A stretch of 64,000 bases of DNA. It comes from Paenibacillus sinopodophylli (GTDB taxonomy: Bacteria > Bacillota > Bacilli > Paenibacillales > Paenibacillaceae). This document shows positions 45,096 through 53,478 of the stretch, one piece after another. The translations under genes and the position numbers were made by a program. Each line of letters starts with the position of its first letter. The first letter of the stretch is position 1. The DNA is taken from positions 289,923 to 353,922 of the forward strand of contig NZ_VDBO01000004.1 of the NCBI RefSeq assembly GCF_005930355.1, read 5' to 3'. The notes beneath the pieces were generated by a model. It ran no database searches and had not been told where the DNA came from. It saw only the letters and a program-made list of their open reading frames with translations.

Positions 45096-46025
45096 TTAGA
45101 GTATTTTTTTCATCTCATAGTATTTCACTTTTCTCTCATCGCCGCAGTCACTATAGAACTGAATTAGAATATTCAATGCATTGTCGAACCTTACCTCGTA
45201 AGGCTGCTGTACACTTAACGTCCATGAATAAAGCTTACTTTCAAACAGCATGCCTTTGTACAGCTCTACCATTTGCTCCAGCATTTCTATTCTACTCTTA
45301 TCAGCATGATATGTTTCACTGAGGTTATCGAAATCGAGCAAGTCCATTTTAATGTCTTCGATGTCGATCCAAATGTTTCCAAGTCTACTCTTGATCAAAT
45401 GATGGATTCCCAAAGCGTCGAGCCGTTTTTTCAAGTTATATTGTGTCGTATATAAGTTTGTATAACCTTTCTCCATCTCCAAATTGGGCCACAAGTCATT
45501 AATGATTCGTTCTCTGGACACGTACTTGCCGTTCATGCAAAGCAAATAAGCAAACAACTCTTCCGTTTTTTTGGTTCGCCAATTGTCATCGATTAATTTC
45601 CCATCGATAAATACGGCAAAATCGCCAAAACACTTGATCTCCATTTTATATCCCATGATGCTATTGCTTCTGATCTTTTTTATTTTTTCCAGGGTGACAT
45701 AAAGCTGTTCGAATTTCACCGGCTTAACGAGGAAATCCAACGCTTTTGTTTCCAGCGTATCTGTAACATAAGCATGATATGCAGATGTAAAAACGAAATC
45801 CATATCCGGTCTTTTTTTGAACATCATCCCGAGCAAGGTTATACCGTCGATCTCTGGCATTTCAATATCTAGAAAAGCAAGATCGGGCTGTATGCTGCTC
45901 ACTTCCTCTAGGGCTGCTGCAGGATCATCATACATCGCAATGACTTCGACATCGGCGATTTTCTCCAACTTTCTCTTCAAGTTCTGCAGCGCATAATATT
46001 CGTCATCTACAATAATAACTCTCAT
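45096..46025 (-). CDS. Response regulator with SARP-like DNA-binding and BTAD domains
   Basis: 309 residues. Receiver domain (1-120): acidic Asp7/Asp8, phosphoacceptor Asp53 in FLDIEMPEIDG, and LVKPVKFEQL. Then an OmpR-like winged helix (about 130-215: CFGDFAVFIDG, KTEELFAYLLCMNGKYVSRERII.DLWP) and a TPR-like bacterial transcriptional activation domain (about 220-305), as in SARP regulators. The stop-start overlap with the kinase gene (46022-46025) makes a clear two-component operon. Targets unknown. Confidence 0.9.
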   Translation of the reverse strand: MRVIIVDDEYYALQNLKRKLEKIADVEVIAMYDDPAAALEEVSSIQPDLAFLDIEMPEIDGITLLGMMFKKRPDMDFVFTSAYHAYVTDTLETKALDFLVKPVKFEQLYVTLEKIKKIRSNSIMGYKMEIKCFGDFAVFIDGKLIDDNWRTKKTEELFAYLLCMNGKYVSRERIINDLWPNLEMEKGYTNLYTTQYNLKKRLDALGIHHLIKSRLGNIWIDIEDIKMDLLDFDNLSETYHADKSRIEMLEQMVELYKGMLFESKLYSWTLSVQQPYEVRFDNALNILIQFYSDCGDERKVKYYEMKKIL

Positions 46026-47845
46026 GAATGCTCCTTAATGGGTACGACAAAACGAACCTCAGCTCCTTTACCCTTCTCGCTACCGATTTGAAGTTGCGTT
46101 CCATACTCGGCCATAAGCCGTGCATTTATATTGGCAAGCCCAATTCCCTTGCCCGGCGAGTAATCAAGCAGCTTATGTTTGTCCGCGTCTGCAATACCAA
46201 CGCCGTCGTCTTCCACCGCGATCAAGCAGCCCGGCTCAAGCTCTTTAACCCTGATCGTAACTGTTCCAACCATTTTCCTCTTACGTATTCCGTGTTTAAT
46301 TGCATTTTCTACTAAGGGTTGAATAACAAAACGCGGCACCTTCAACTTAATTTCTGGATCAATATCATAGTTGACTACTATTTTGTTCGGGAATCGAGCT
46401 TGCTCAATGCGGACATAAAATTGGACTGCATCCAGCTCCTCATGAATAGAAATAAATCTCTCCGAATTGCTGTAATCAAATATATTTCTGAGATAATGGG
46501 ATAAATCGTTGACCAAGCTACCCGCTTTATCTTTGTTTTCAGCAATTACCCCCTCAATTACATTCAAGGTGTTGTGAACAAAATGCGGATCCATTTGTGC
46601 CCGTATGAAAGCCAGCTCGAACTGCCTGGATTGGATTTCGGAATTTTCAAATAGAATTTGATTGCGTTGCTTCTCTGCATGTAACATATTGATAATTTCT
46701 GCGAGAGATAGGGCAAACGCGATAGCGGAGGCACACGAAAGAAAAAATAAGTAATAAATCATGATGTAACTTTGAGGCAGCACTCCGAAAACCATCGAAT
46801 AAAACAGGATGACCGATACAAAACACAAGAGCCAAGCCGTTACAAGCTGTGGCGAACGAATGGTTTTGTTCCATATTCCTTTGAACATAATAATAAAATA
46901 CAATACAAATACGATAGAGGATGCGGCCGCACCGAATGCTCCCAGCTCTTTACTGACGAAAAAAAACAGCAATAATGTGATGGGAAAGTATGCGATAAGC
47001 AGCCTTAAACAAAAATCGATCTTGGGAGACCTAGTTCGGGTCTGAAAAATCGATCTCATAAAAATGGTGATAGCAAGCGACATGAGAATACCGATGCCTG
47101 TGGAATATTCCACAATCCAATAAGCGTACTTGAAGCCCGTGATGTTCAAAAGTCCCGTCATTGCTGCGTTCCACAACAAGGTGGTGAGCACATAAAAACA
47201 GTATTTTATAAACGTTTTGTTTTTTATGGCTAAGCCCGTAACCAAATTATAAAAAAACAATGCCGTCAAAACACCGAAGAAGATACCGCCTGCCCAGACA
47301 TTGATCATGCTTGTTTTCCTAAATTGATCGTCATTTACGACCTGGGCAATAAAGTTCTGTCCGTATAACGATTGGCTTGTCATATATATGTACTGATTAT
47401 GATCAAAGTGAGGGGGAATTCTGAATGCGGGATATACATAGCCGATCTCATCGGAACTGCTCTTATATGCGTACCCGAAATGCTTTATTTCATACTTGTT
47501 ACTTGTCGGCATGTAAATCGTTACATCTTCAAAAAGAGGGTTATTTAGGGTAAAGTAATTGATTTCATTCGCATTATAACGGTTTATTTTTATTTTGAAC
47601 CATAGACGGACTGAAGAATAGCCAACCTTGGAATAGCTGCCAGGCAGGGCTGTGAATTGATCGCCGACTTTAACATCGGACAATGTCATGTTTCCTGAAC
47701 TGTCTTGAAGAATCTGTATATGGATATCATCTTTGGCTTTGTTCACATCCTGAAAGTAAATGACGAAAACAAATGCGGTGCAAAGCGATATGGCTAAAAA
47801 AATAGTCATGATTTTCATTGGAAATGTAATAAATTCAGACCTCAT
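46022..47845 (-). CDS. 7TM-DISM sensor histidine kinase
   Basis: About 607 residues from ATG 47845, seven bases after GAGGAG; the frame is open to 47884 without that spacing. TM1 (about 5-28), extracytoplasmic DISM sensor domain (about 35-185), seven membrane segments (about 190-390), cytoplasmic LytS-type kinase: DPHFVHNTLN with the phosphoacceptor His, N-box VENAIKHGI, VEDDGVGI and GKGIGLANINARL. The 7TM-DISM class is thought to sense carbohydrates or other small envelope ligands. Pairs with the SARP-like regulator; the giant SLH gene next to it is a possible target. Confidence 0.91.
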   Translation of the reverse strand: MRSEFITFPMKIMTIFLAISLCTAFVFVIYFQDVNKAKDDIHIQILQDSSGNMTLSDVKVGDQFTALPGSYSKVGYSSVRLWFKIKINRYNANEINYFTLNNPLFEDVTIYMPTSNKYEIKHFGYAYKSSSDEIGYVYPAFRIPPHFDHNQYIYMTSQSLYGQNFIAQVVNDDQFRKTSMINVWAGGIFFGVLTALFFYNLVTGLAIKNKTFIKYCFYVLTTLLWNAAMTGLLNITGFKYAYWIVEYSTGIGILMSLAITIFMRSIFQTRTRSPKIDFCLRLLIAYFPITLLLFFFVSKELGAFGAAASSIVFVLYFIIMFKGIWNKTIRSPQLVTAWLLCFVSVILFYSMVFGVLPQSYIMIYYLFFLSCASAIAFALSLAEIINMLHAEKQRNQILFENSEIQSRQFELAFIRAQMDPHFVHNTLNVIEGVIAENKDKAGSLVNDLSHYLRNIFDYSNSERFISIHEELDAVQFYVRIEQARFPNKIVVNYDIDPEIKLKVPRFVIQPLVENAIKHGIRKRKMVGTVTIRVKELEPGCLIAVEDDGVGIADADKHKLLDYSPGKGIGLANINARLMAEYGTQLQIGSEKGKGAEVRFVVPIKEHS

Positions 47846-48052
47846 GAACATACTCCTCAGTAAACTCGAACGGTGTCGACTCATGGTGCTATTCTATCAT
47901 GGTTCCATTCACCCTTCAATCTATCATACAGGTACGGCAGACCTTTACATGTCCTCCATTCCTAAAAAACAAGTATAATCAATCGTTCCCTCTCCTGAGA
48001 CTCATATTTCTGTTAGGATAATGCTAAAGAACATAACAAGGGATGATTGAAC

Positions 48053-49030
48053 ATGCTTAACATTACAACCGTGCATTCGGTTTTTCAGAAGGAAGAACTG
48101 TTCGAGTCGATAGCCAAACAGTATGACATTGGAACCCCGCTAAAGAGTCGTTTTGTCTCGAACGGCTTGAACGATACCTACGAGGTTGTGACAAACAACG
48201 GTACATTCGTTCTGCGGATATACAAGCATTTGTGGCGTAACGAAGCTGAAATTCGCTTTGAGCTGGAGCTGCTGGATGAGCTATTCAGACTGGGTTCACC
48301 TGTCTCACGTCCACTGTCTCGGAATGACGGAGAACTGATAACCCAGCTTAACGCGCCAGAAGGCATACGTTATGCTGTGTTGTTCACCTTCGCGGAAGGC
48401 AAAGGGAAGGTTGATATGGAGACGAGCCGCTCCTACGGACGCGCTGCTGCGCAGCTCCATCATGCTATGGATCAAATCGTACCTCGACATACGCGCTTTG
48501 AGCTTGATGTTCACCATCTACTCGATGAGCCGCTTCAGACGCTGCTGCCATTCCTGCAGCATCGCCCCTCTGACGCCAAGCAGCTACAAGAGATCGCATC
48601 GAGGCTAAAGACGAAGCTCACTTCCGCCTCCATTGTAGCTAGCGACTGGGGCATCTGCCACGGCGATCTGCATGGCTGGAACGTGTTCCATACCGAAGAC
48701 GGCAGCTTGACCCATTTCGATTTCGATTGCTGCGGCATAGGCTGGCGCTCCTACGACATTTCTGTATTTCTATGGAACCTTGCTCAAGAAAAACAGGAAG
48801 AAGGCTTCGAGGACGAACGCTGGGATGCCTTCCTGAAAGCTTATTTAGAGGAACGTCCATTGAACGAGCATGATCTTGCCATGATCCCAGCCTTCGTTGC
48901 GATAAGGCAAATATGGCTGATCGGACTGCACACCGGACGAAGCGCAGTATGGGGCGCATGGCAAGACGATGGATATTTTGACTGGAAGCTGAAGTTTTTA
49001 TTCGCATGGGTGGAGAAGCACCAGCTTTAG
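48053..49030 (+). CDS. Aminoglycoside phosphotransferase-fold kinase (Ser/Thr kinase RdoA-like)
   Basis: 325 residues from ATG 48053; TTG 48047 is an alternative, with AAGGGATGA upstream of both. Kinase-like fold: FVLRIYKHLWRNEAEI near 57-72, Brenner motif CHGDLHGWNVFH, and FDFDCCGIGWRSYDI as the DFG equivalent. Similar to YihE/RdoA and fructosamine-kinase-like proteins. Not similar beyond fold to the APH protein at 14521. Single gene; substrate unknown. Confidence 0.85.
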   Translation: MLNITTVHSVFQKEELFESIAKQYDIGTPLKSRFVSNGLNDTYEVVTNNGTFVLRIYKHLWRNEAEIRFELELLDELFRLGSPVSRPLSRNDGELITQLNAPEGIRYAVLFTFAEGKGKVDMETSRSYGRAAAQLHHAMDQIVPRHTRFELDVHHLLDEPLQTLLPFLQHRPSDAKQLQEIASRLKTKLTSASIVASDWGICHGDLHGWNVFHTEDGSLTHFDFDCCGIGWRSYDISVFLWNLAQEKQEEGFEDERWDAFLKAYLEERPLNEHDLAMIPAFVAIRQIWLIGLHTGRSAVWGAWQDDGYFDWKLKFLFAWVEKHQL

Positions 49031-49035
49031 CCCCG

Positions 49036-49070
49036 TTGGAGTAAATGACGCTATTGCTCATTTGCTCCAA
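49036..49070 (+). terminator. Hairpin after the kinase-like gene (weak terminator)
   Basis: TTGGAG-t-AAATGA pairs with TCATTT-g-CTCCAA. No T run follows, so termination is uncertain. Confidence 0.4.
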
Positions 49071-49091
49071 GACATTCCCTGTTCTTGTCTG

Positions 49092-49142
49092 TTTACTTTC
49101 CAAATCAGGTATGCTATCTTATTTCTACGCATATAGAAATAA
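49092..49142 (+). promoter_or_regulatory. arsR promoter with overlapping palindromic operator
   Basis: TTTACT (49092-49097), 17 bp, TATCTT (49115-49120), then the perfect palindrome TTATTTCTA (49119-49127), six bases, TAGAAATAA (49134-49142). The operator covers the expected start of transcription, the normal place for an ArsR repressor. Confidence 0.7.
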
Positions 49143-49168
49143 TGATCGTAGAAAAAGGTGAAGCCACA

Positions 49169-49450
49169 ATGTCTGAAGATCATGCGAATGTTCGGGAAGC
49201 CGTCAAAGTGTATAAAGCGCTTGGGGAGCCCACTCGTCTCAAAATCGCTCTGCTGCTCACAGAAGAGAGAAATCTGTGCTGCTCGGATATCGGCTCCAAG
49301 CTCGAATCTGTAGCTGGCTCGACCCTATCTCACCACCTGAAGCAGTTGACCGAATGCGGATTGCTTAATCTCCGCAAGGACGGAACGTATATCTATTACA
49401 GCGTGAACCGCGAGATGGCGCAGAAATACGCGCCGTATTTGCTGGAGTAA
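49169..49450 (+). CDS. ArsR-family repressor of the adjacent MFS transporter
   Basis: 93 residues from ATG 49169, with AAAGGTGA seven bases upstream; the longer frame from 49085 runs through the promoter and operator. Winged helix: KALGEPTRLKIALLL, LCCSDIGSKL, STLSHHLKQLTECGLLN, KDGTYIYYSVN. The alpha-5 metal site of SmtB is absent; the Cys pair in NLCCSD near 37-38 could bind metal or a thiol-reactive compound. Palindromes flank the gene. It is transcribed with the MFS exporter 71 bp downstream. Confidence 0.9.
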   Translation: MSEDHANVREAVKVYKALGEPTRLKIALLLTEERNLCCSDIGSKLESVAGSTLSHHLKQLTECGLLNLRKDGTYIYYSVNREMAQKYAPYLLE

Positions 49451-49462
49451 TTTTTTTGCGCA

Positions 49463-49486
49463 ATATTTCTATATATTTAGAAATAT
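49463..49486 (+). promoter_or_regulatory. Second copy of the palindromic operator, before the MFS gene
   Basis: ATATTTCTA (49463-49471), six bases, TAGAAATAT (49478-49486). It shares the TATTTCTA-N6-TAGAAATA core and spacing with the site before the arsR gene. Confidence 0.65.
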
Positions 49487-49521
49487 AAAATTATTGATGT
49501 GGAGAAAGGAGCAATATCTGT

Positions 49522-50718
49522 ATGTCTAATGTTTGGAAAATTTACATGCTGGCTATTATCAGCTTTCTAGTTGGAACCTCTGAATTCATTATTGCCGGCA
49601 TTCTAGATAAAGTAGCGACTGACGTTGGTGTTTCGGTATCTGCGGCTGGTCAATTGATTACCGTTTTCTCGCTCGCCTATGCTTTCGGCACCCCTATTCT
49701 CATGGCGGTTACCGCACGTGTGGAACGACGCAGGCTGCTTCTCTATGCGCTAGGTGTATTTGCTGTCGGCAATCTGGTCGCCGTTATACTGCCTGGCTAT
49801 ACGTTTCTGATCATCTCACGAATCATATTGGCGCTCAGCACGGGGGTTTTTGTTGTCACTGCACTGACCGTTGCCTCTAAACTCGCTCCTGCCAGCAAGC
49901 AAGGCAGCGCGATTGCAACGCTCGTCATGGGCTTCAGCACCGCTTTGATTATTGGTGTTCCACTCGGCAGACTAGCAGCGTCCATTTATGATTGGAAGCT
50001 CATCTTTGGCGTAATCGGTCTACTAGGACTGCTTTCGATGCTTCTCATCATAACCTCCATACCCCAATCAGACGGCGAGGCACCTGTCCCGCTGCGCAAT
50101 CAGCTATCCTTGCTGAAGCAGCCTAAGATTGCTATTGCGCTAACAGTAACGTTCCTATGGATTGGCGGGTATTCCATTGTGTATACGTACATTTCCCCGT
50201 TCTTGCTTTCTGTCACCAAGCTAAGTGAGCAAGGTGTCAGCATCGGGTTATTCGCCTTCGGCATCGCGAGTCTCATTGGCTCCAAGCTCGGCGGTTTCAG
50301 CACCGACAAATGGGGTGCTCCGCGAACGCTGGTAAGCGGTATGTTCTTCCATGCAGTCGCACTTGTGCTGCTAGCGCTTGCCGGAACATCACCCGTCATC
50401 GTGTTCCCGCTGCTTATGCTGTGGGCATTCACGGCCTGGTCATCAGGTCCGACGCAGCAGTACCATCTCATGACGCTCGCTCCTGAGGCTTCCGGCATTA
50501 TGCTTAGTCTGAACAGCTCCGTGCTCCAACTCGGCATGGCTGCCGGGGCTGGTATCGGAGGCGTAATCGTCGAGCAAACCTCCCTCACCTCCATCACTTG
50601 GATTGGGGCAACAGGTGTCATTCTTGCAGCTGCGACAGCAGCAACGTTCTTCAGTGTATCCCATTCTCGCTCACGCCGAAAAGCTGTAGAGCGAACAGTC
50701 GTTGCTCCAGTGAAGTAA
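49522..50718 (+). CDS. MFS efflux transporter, DHA1/PbuE-like
   Basis: 398 residues, 12 membrane segments. Landmarks: GTSEFIIAGILDKVA, VSAAGQLITVFSLAYAFGTPIL, RVERRRLLL and SRIILALSTGVFVVTALTVA, very like the purine-efflux pump PbuE and other DHA1 drug or nucleoside exporters. AAGGAGC precedes ATG 49522. Expression is probably controlled by the ArsR protein through the twin palindromes. Substrate unknown. Confidence 0.92.
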   Translation: MSNVWKIYMLAIISFLVGTSEFIIAGILDKVATDVGVSVSAAGQLITVFSLAYAFGTPILMAVTARVERRRLLLYALGVFAVGNLVAVILPGYTFLIISRIILALSTGVFVVTALTVASKLAPASKQGSAIATLVMGFSTALIIGVPLGRLAASIYDWKLIFGVIGLLGLLSMLLIITSIPQSDGEAPVPLRNQLSLLKQPKIAIALTVTFLWIGGYSIVYTYISPFLLSVTKLSEQGVSIGLFAFGIASLIGSKLGGFSTDKWGAPRTLVSGMFFHAVALVLLALAGTSPVIVFPLLMLWAFTAWSSGPTQQYHLMTLAPEASGIMLSLNSSVLQLGMAAGAGIGGVIVEQTSLTSITWIGATGVILAAATAATFFSVSHSRSRRKAVERTVVAPVK

Positions 50719-50726
50719 TGCATCAG

Positions 50727-50766
50727 CAAACAAGCAGGCCGCCTATGATGGCGGCCTGCTTGTTTG
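50727..50766. terminator. Bidirectional terminator between the MFS gene and tyrS
   Basis: CAAACAAGCAGGCCGCC (50727-50743) pairs perfectly with GGCGGCCTGCTTGTTTG (50750-50766), 17 bp with a six-base loop. Confidence 0.9.
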
Positions 50767-50774
50767 TCTTGATC

Positions 50775-52064
50775 TTATTCGAAGCGAATAAAGAAATAAT
50801 TTTTTTTGCCGCGGCGCAGTACAACAAATTTGCTGTGCAGCTTGTCGCCAGTGCCAATAACAGCCTCGGCATCCGTCTGCTTGGCTCCATTTATTGAGAT
50901 CGAGCCGCTTGTAATATCTTGCTTCGCTTGGCGGCGGGATGGAGCTGCGCCGGATTCAATTAGCAAATCCATTAACGGAAGCTCGTCCCGACCGTTTATG
51001 ATTGTAGTAGGCATGTCCTGCAGCGCTTCGATCAATTCCGCTTCGCTCAGTTGATTAACATCTCCTGAGAAGAACGCCTGCGTAATCTTCTCTGCGCTGT
51101 CCAGCGCTTCTTGACCATGTACAAGGCGGGTAATCTCGCGTGCGAGCTCACGCTGCGCCACTCGTTTTTCCGGATGAGCCTCAAGCTCCTGCTCCAGAGC
51201 TTCAATTTCCGCTCGGGAGAGGAACGTGAAATATTTCAGAAACTTGATCGTATCGTTATCTTCCGTGTTAATCCAGAATTGATAAAATTGGTAGGCCGAT
51301 GTTTTGGAGCGATCAAGCCAGATAGCGCCAGATTCGGACTTGCCGAACTTTTTGCCATCGCTTTTGGTAACAAGCGGCATCGTCATACCGTAAGCATCCC
51401 CGCCGCCCATTTTGCCAATCAGATCAAGACCTGCAGTAATGTTGCCCCACTGGTCGCTGCCGCCAATCTGCAAGGAGCAGTTATGCTCGTGATGAAGCTT
51501 ATGGAAGTCGTAGGCTTGCAGGATCATATAGCTGAACTCGGTGAAGGAGATGCCCGATGATAACCTTGAGTCAACTGAATCCTTAGCGAGCATGTAGTTC
51601 ACCGTGAAGTTTTTGCCGACATCCCGTAGGAAGGTGATCACATCCAGCGGTGCAATCCAGTCGTAGTTGCTCACGAGCTTAGCTGCATTGTCAGCAGCCT
51701 CAAAGTTAAGAAAACGCGATAGCTGACGCTTCAAGCTCTCCGTCCACTGTGCTACCGTATCAGAAGTGTTAAGTGATCTTTCCGAGGAACGTCCGCTCGG
51801 ATCGCCAATCAGACCAGTGCCGCCGCCTACCAGCGCTAGTGGAATATGTCCTGCCTGCTGGAAGCGTCTCAAGCATAGAATTGGCAGCAAGCTTCCGATA
51901 TGAAGGCTGTCCGCCGTCGGGTCAAAGCCGCAATAAAGTACGACGCGCTCGTTTGTCAGCTTTTTATGTAATTCCTCGCGATTCGTAAACTGCTGTACTA
52001 ACCCCCTGTACTCCAGATCCGCCAAAAGATCGTCTTGATTAACTACTGCTGTTTCGTTTGTCAT
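50775..52064 (-). CDS. tyrS: Tyrosyl-tRNA synthetase
   Basis: 429 residues. Class I synthetase: HIGH motif as HIGS in CGFDPTADSLHIGSLLPI, tyrosine pocket YDWIAP and SDQWGNI, KMSKS loop as KFGKS, and a C-terminal S4 RNA-binding domain (about 360-425, SGAAPSRRQAKQDITSG). Essential for protein synthesis. Single gene ending in a strong terminator. No T-box leader is visible in the 248 bp upstream. Confidence 0.96.
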   Translation of the reverse strand: MTNETAVVNQDDLLADLEYRGLVQQFTNREELHKKLTNERVVLYCGFDPTADSLHIGSLLPILCLRRFQQAGHIPLALVGGGTGLIGDPSGRSSERSLNTSDTVAQWTESLKRQLSRFLNFEAADNAAKLVSNYDWIAPLDVITFLRDVGKNFTVNYMLAKDSVDSRLSSGISFTEFSYMILQAYDFHKLHHEHNCSLQIGGSDQWGNITAGLDLIGKMGGGDAYGMTMPLVTKSDGKKFGKSESGAIWLDRSKTSAYQFYQFWINTEDNDTIKFLKYFTFLSRAEIEALEQELEAHPEKRVAQRELAREITRLVHGQEALDSAEKITQAFFSGDVNQLSEAELIEALQDMPTTIINGRDELPLMDLLIESGAAPSRRQAKQDITSGSISINGAKQTDAEAVIGTGDKLHSKFVVLRRGKKNYFFIRFE

Positions 52065-52312
52065 GCAGCTCTCTCCTCTATGGTTTCATCCAGCTAGCTT
52101 CAAGCCCAAATATGGCCGAAGGTTCGCCGTTCGCGGTTAAACACTCATCCTAAAATATCATACACCGTAAAGGCCAAAATCCCAAGCATCTAAATCTAAA
52201 GAAATCCCATCAATAACCATATAAAATAGTATAATGATAGCGTATAGCATTTCCCATTAGCAAAGAATCGCGGCTCACTACTGCAAACAGAACTATGCCG
52301 GAGGAATCATGT

Positions 52313-53101
52313 ATGAAAACACCCCAACAAGCTAAGCAAAACCGCAGCTCTTGCCTTCTGAGGCTCATCCTAATGCTCGGCATCCCCGCCTTTCTTTTCA
52401 TAGCGATTATTGCATATGCCGCAGGAAGCATAATTGGCGAACTAGGCTTGTTTGACAAAAAGACAAAAGTAACTAGAACGATTATAGTTAACAGCCATGA
52501 TACATTCGGTCTATATGGATACACTAGAACTGATATAAAAGGTGTTTATACAGACGGGCAACAAAAATTAAAGGAGATCCATCTGAAATCAGATGAATCT
52601 GAGGAGCTTTTTCCATTATACACGTACCAAATCACCTACACGGGCAGTCACCGTAAGGGTACTATTGAATCAGCCAGGCGCTGGGGTACGTATTTCCATA
52701 AAAAAGAATTTGAACTATGGGAAGCCGACATTTCTCATCGTAATTCACCCTACTTCAACAACATCCTGCCGAGAAAGAAAACGCTTGGCATCAACGACAC
52801 CTCGCATTATCGCTGGAATGGACTCGAGCTCGAAATCAGCAGAAGCTTTCTCCGGGATCGTTATGGGCAGAAGGATCAGCAAGGCTTTGTTCTTGAAGTA
52901 GAGGGTGTACCAAAGTATTATTTTGTATGCCAATTTTTGCAAAGCGAACCCGTTGATCCCAATATTATAACATTCGATTTAGGTACCGATCCGTTTGACA
53001 ATAACATGAATCCAGATTATGTCGTCATCTATAGCGAGCATCCCGGTATGAAGCTTCTTACAGAGAATAAATGGATGGTATATGATACGGTGTACGATTA
53101 A
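52313..53101 (+). CDS. Hypothetical protein with N-terminal membrane anchor
   Basis: 262 residues from ATG 52313, eight bases after CGGAGG. One hydrophobic segment (about 14-42, LILMLGIPAFLFIAIIAYAAG), then an extracytoplasmic domain rich in charged and aromatic residues with no repeats and no Cys pair for a lipobox. I do not recognise a family. It stands alone between tyrS (divergent) and a small convergent membrane gene. Confidence 0.7.
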   Translation: MKTPQQAKQNRSSCLLRLILMLGIPAFLFIAIIAYAAGSIIGELGLFDKKTKVTRTIIVNSHDTFGLYGYTRTDIKGVYTDGQQKLKEIHLKSDESEELFPLYTYQITYTGSHRKGTIESARRWGTYFHKKEFELWEADISHRNSPYFNNILPRKKTLGINDTSHYRWNGLELEISRSFLRDRYGQKDQQGFVLEVEGVPKYYFVCQFLQSEPVDPNIITFDLGTDPFDNNMNPDYVVIYSEHPGMKLLTENKWMVYDTVYD

Positions 53102-53138
53102 TTCCTACAAAACAAATATAACTGGCACCAATTATTCG

Positions 53139-53381
53139 CTATTCCTTGTATCGCTTTTCAAAAATGTACCATCTTATGATCGAAATAACCGTTCCCACTA
53201 CGACAGCTATAACTAACATAGCCAGTTCATCCATAAACTCTGCTCGCTTACCGACTGTAAGAAATAAGCCAATTTGGACAAAGACATAATATAGCACTAG
53301 ATACATGATCCACTTGGCCGCATAGAGCACTTGACCTTTTCCCCTTGCACGCTCCCACTTACTGCGATCAAAATGATTCAC
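53139..53381 (-). CDS. Small two-TM membrane protein
   Basis: 80 residues. Two hydrophobic segments (about 23-41 and 51-72), a basic N-terminus (KWERARGKGQ) and KRYKE at the end, so both termini face the cytoplasm. No family recognised. It is 97 bp downstream of thrC in the same direction, past a terminator. Confidence 0.6.
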   Translation of the reverse strand: MNHFDRSKWERARGKGQVLYAAKWIMYLVLYYVFVQIGLFLTVGKRAEFMDELAMLVIAVVVGTVISIIRWYIFEKRYKE

Positions 53382-53427
53382 GTTCTTGTTGCTCCTCTCT
53401 TTTCCAGCTTCGTCAGATCACGCCAAA

Positions 53428-53465
53428 AAGCTGCAATCGTAGGATTGCTCCTGCAACTGCAGCTT
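53428..53465 (-). terminator. Terminator of thrC
   Basis: AAGCTGCA and TGCAGCTT form the stem (minus strand, 53465 to 53428), with an inner AATC/GATT pairing, followed by TTTTTGG. Confidence 0.7.
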
Positions 53466-53478
53466 CTGCATACATTAC

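Noticed and set aside
52065..52160. AACCGCG with a nearby AGGATG upstream of tyrS, resembling part of a T-box
   Set aside because: The conserved AGGGTGG part is absent, the spacing is wrong, and no leader terminator with T run follows.
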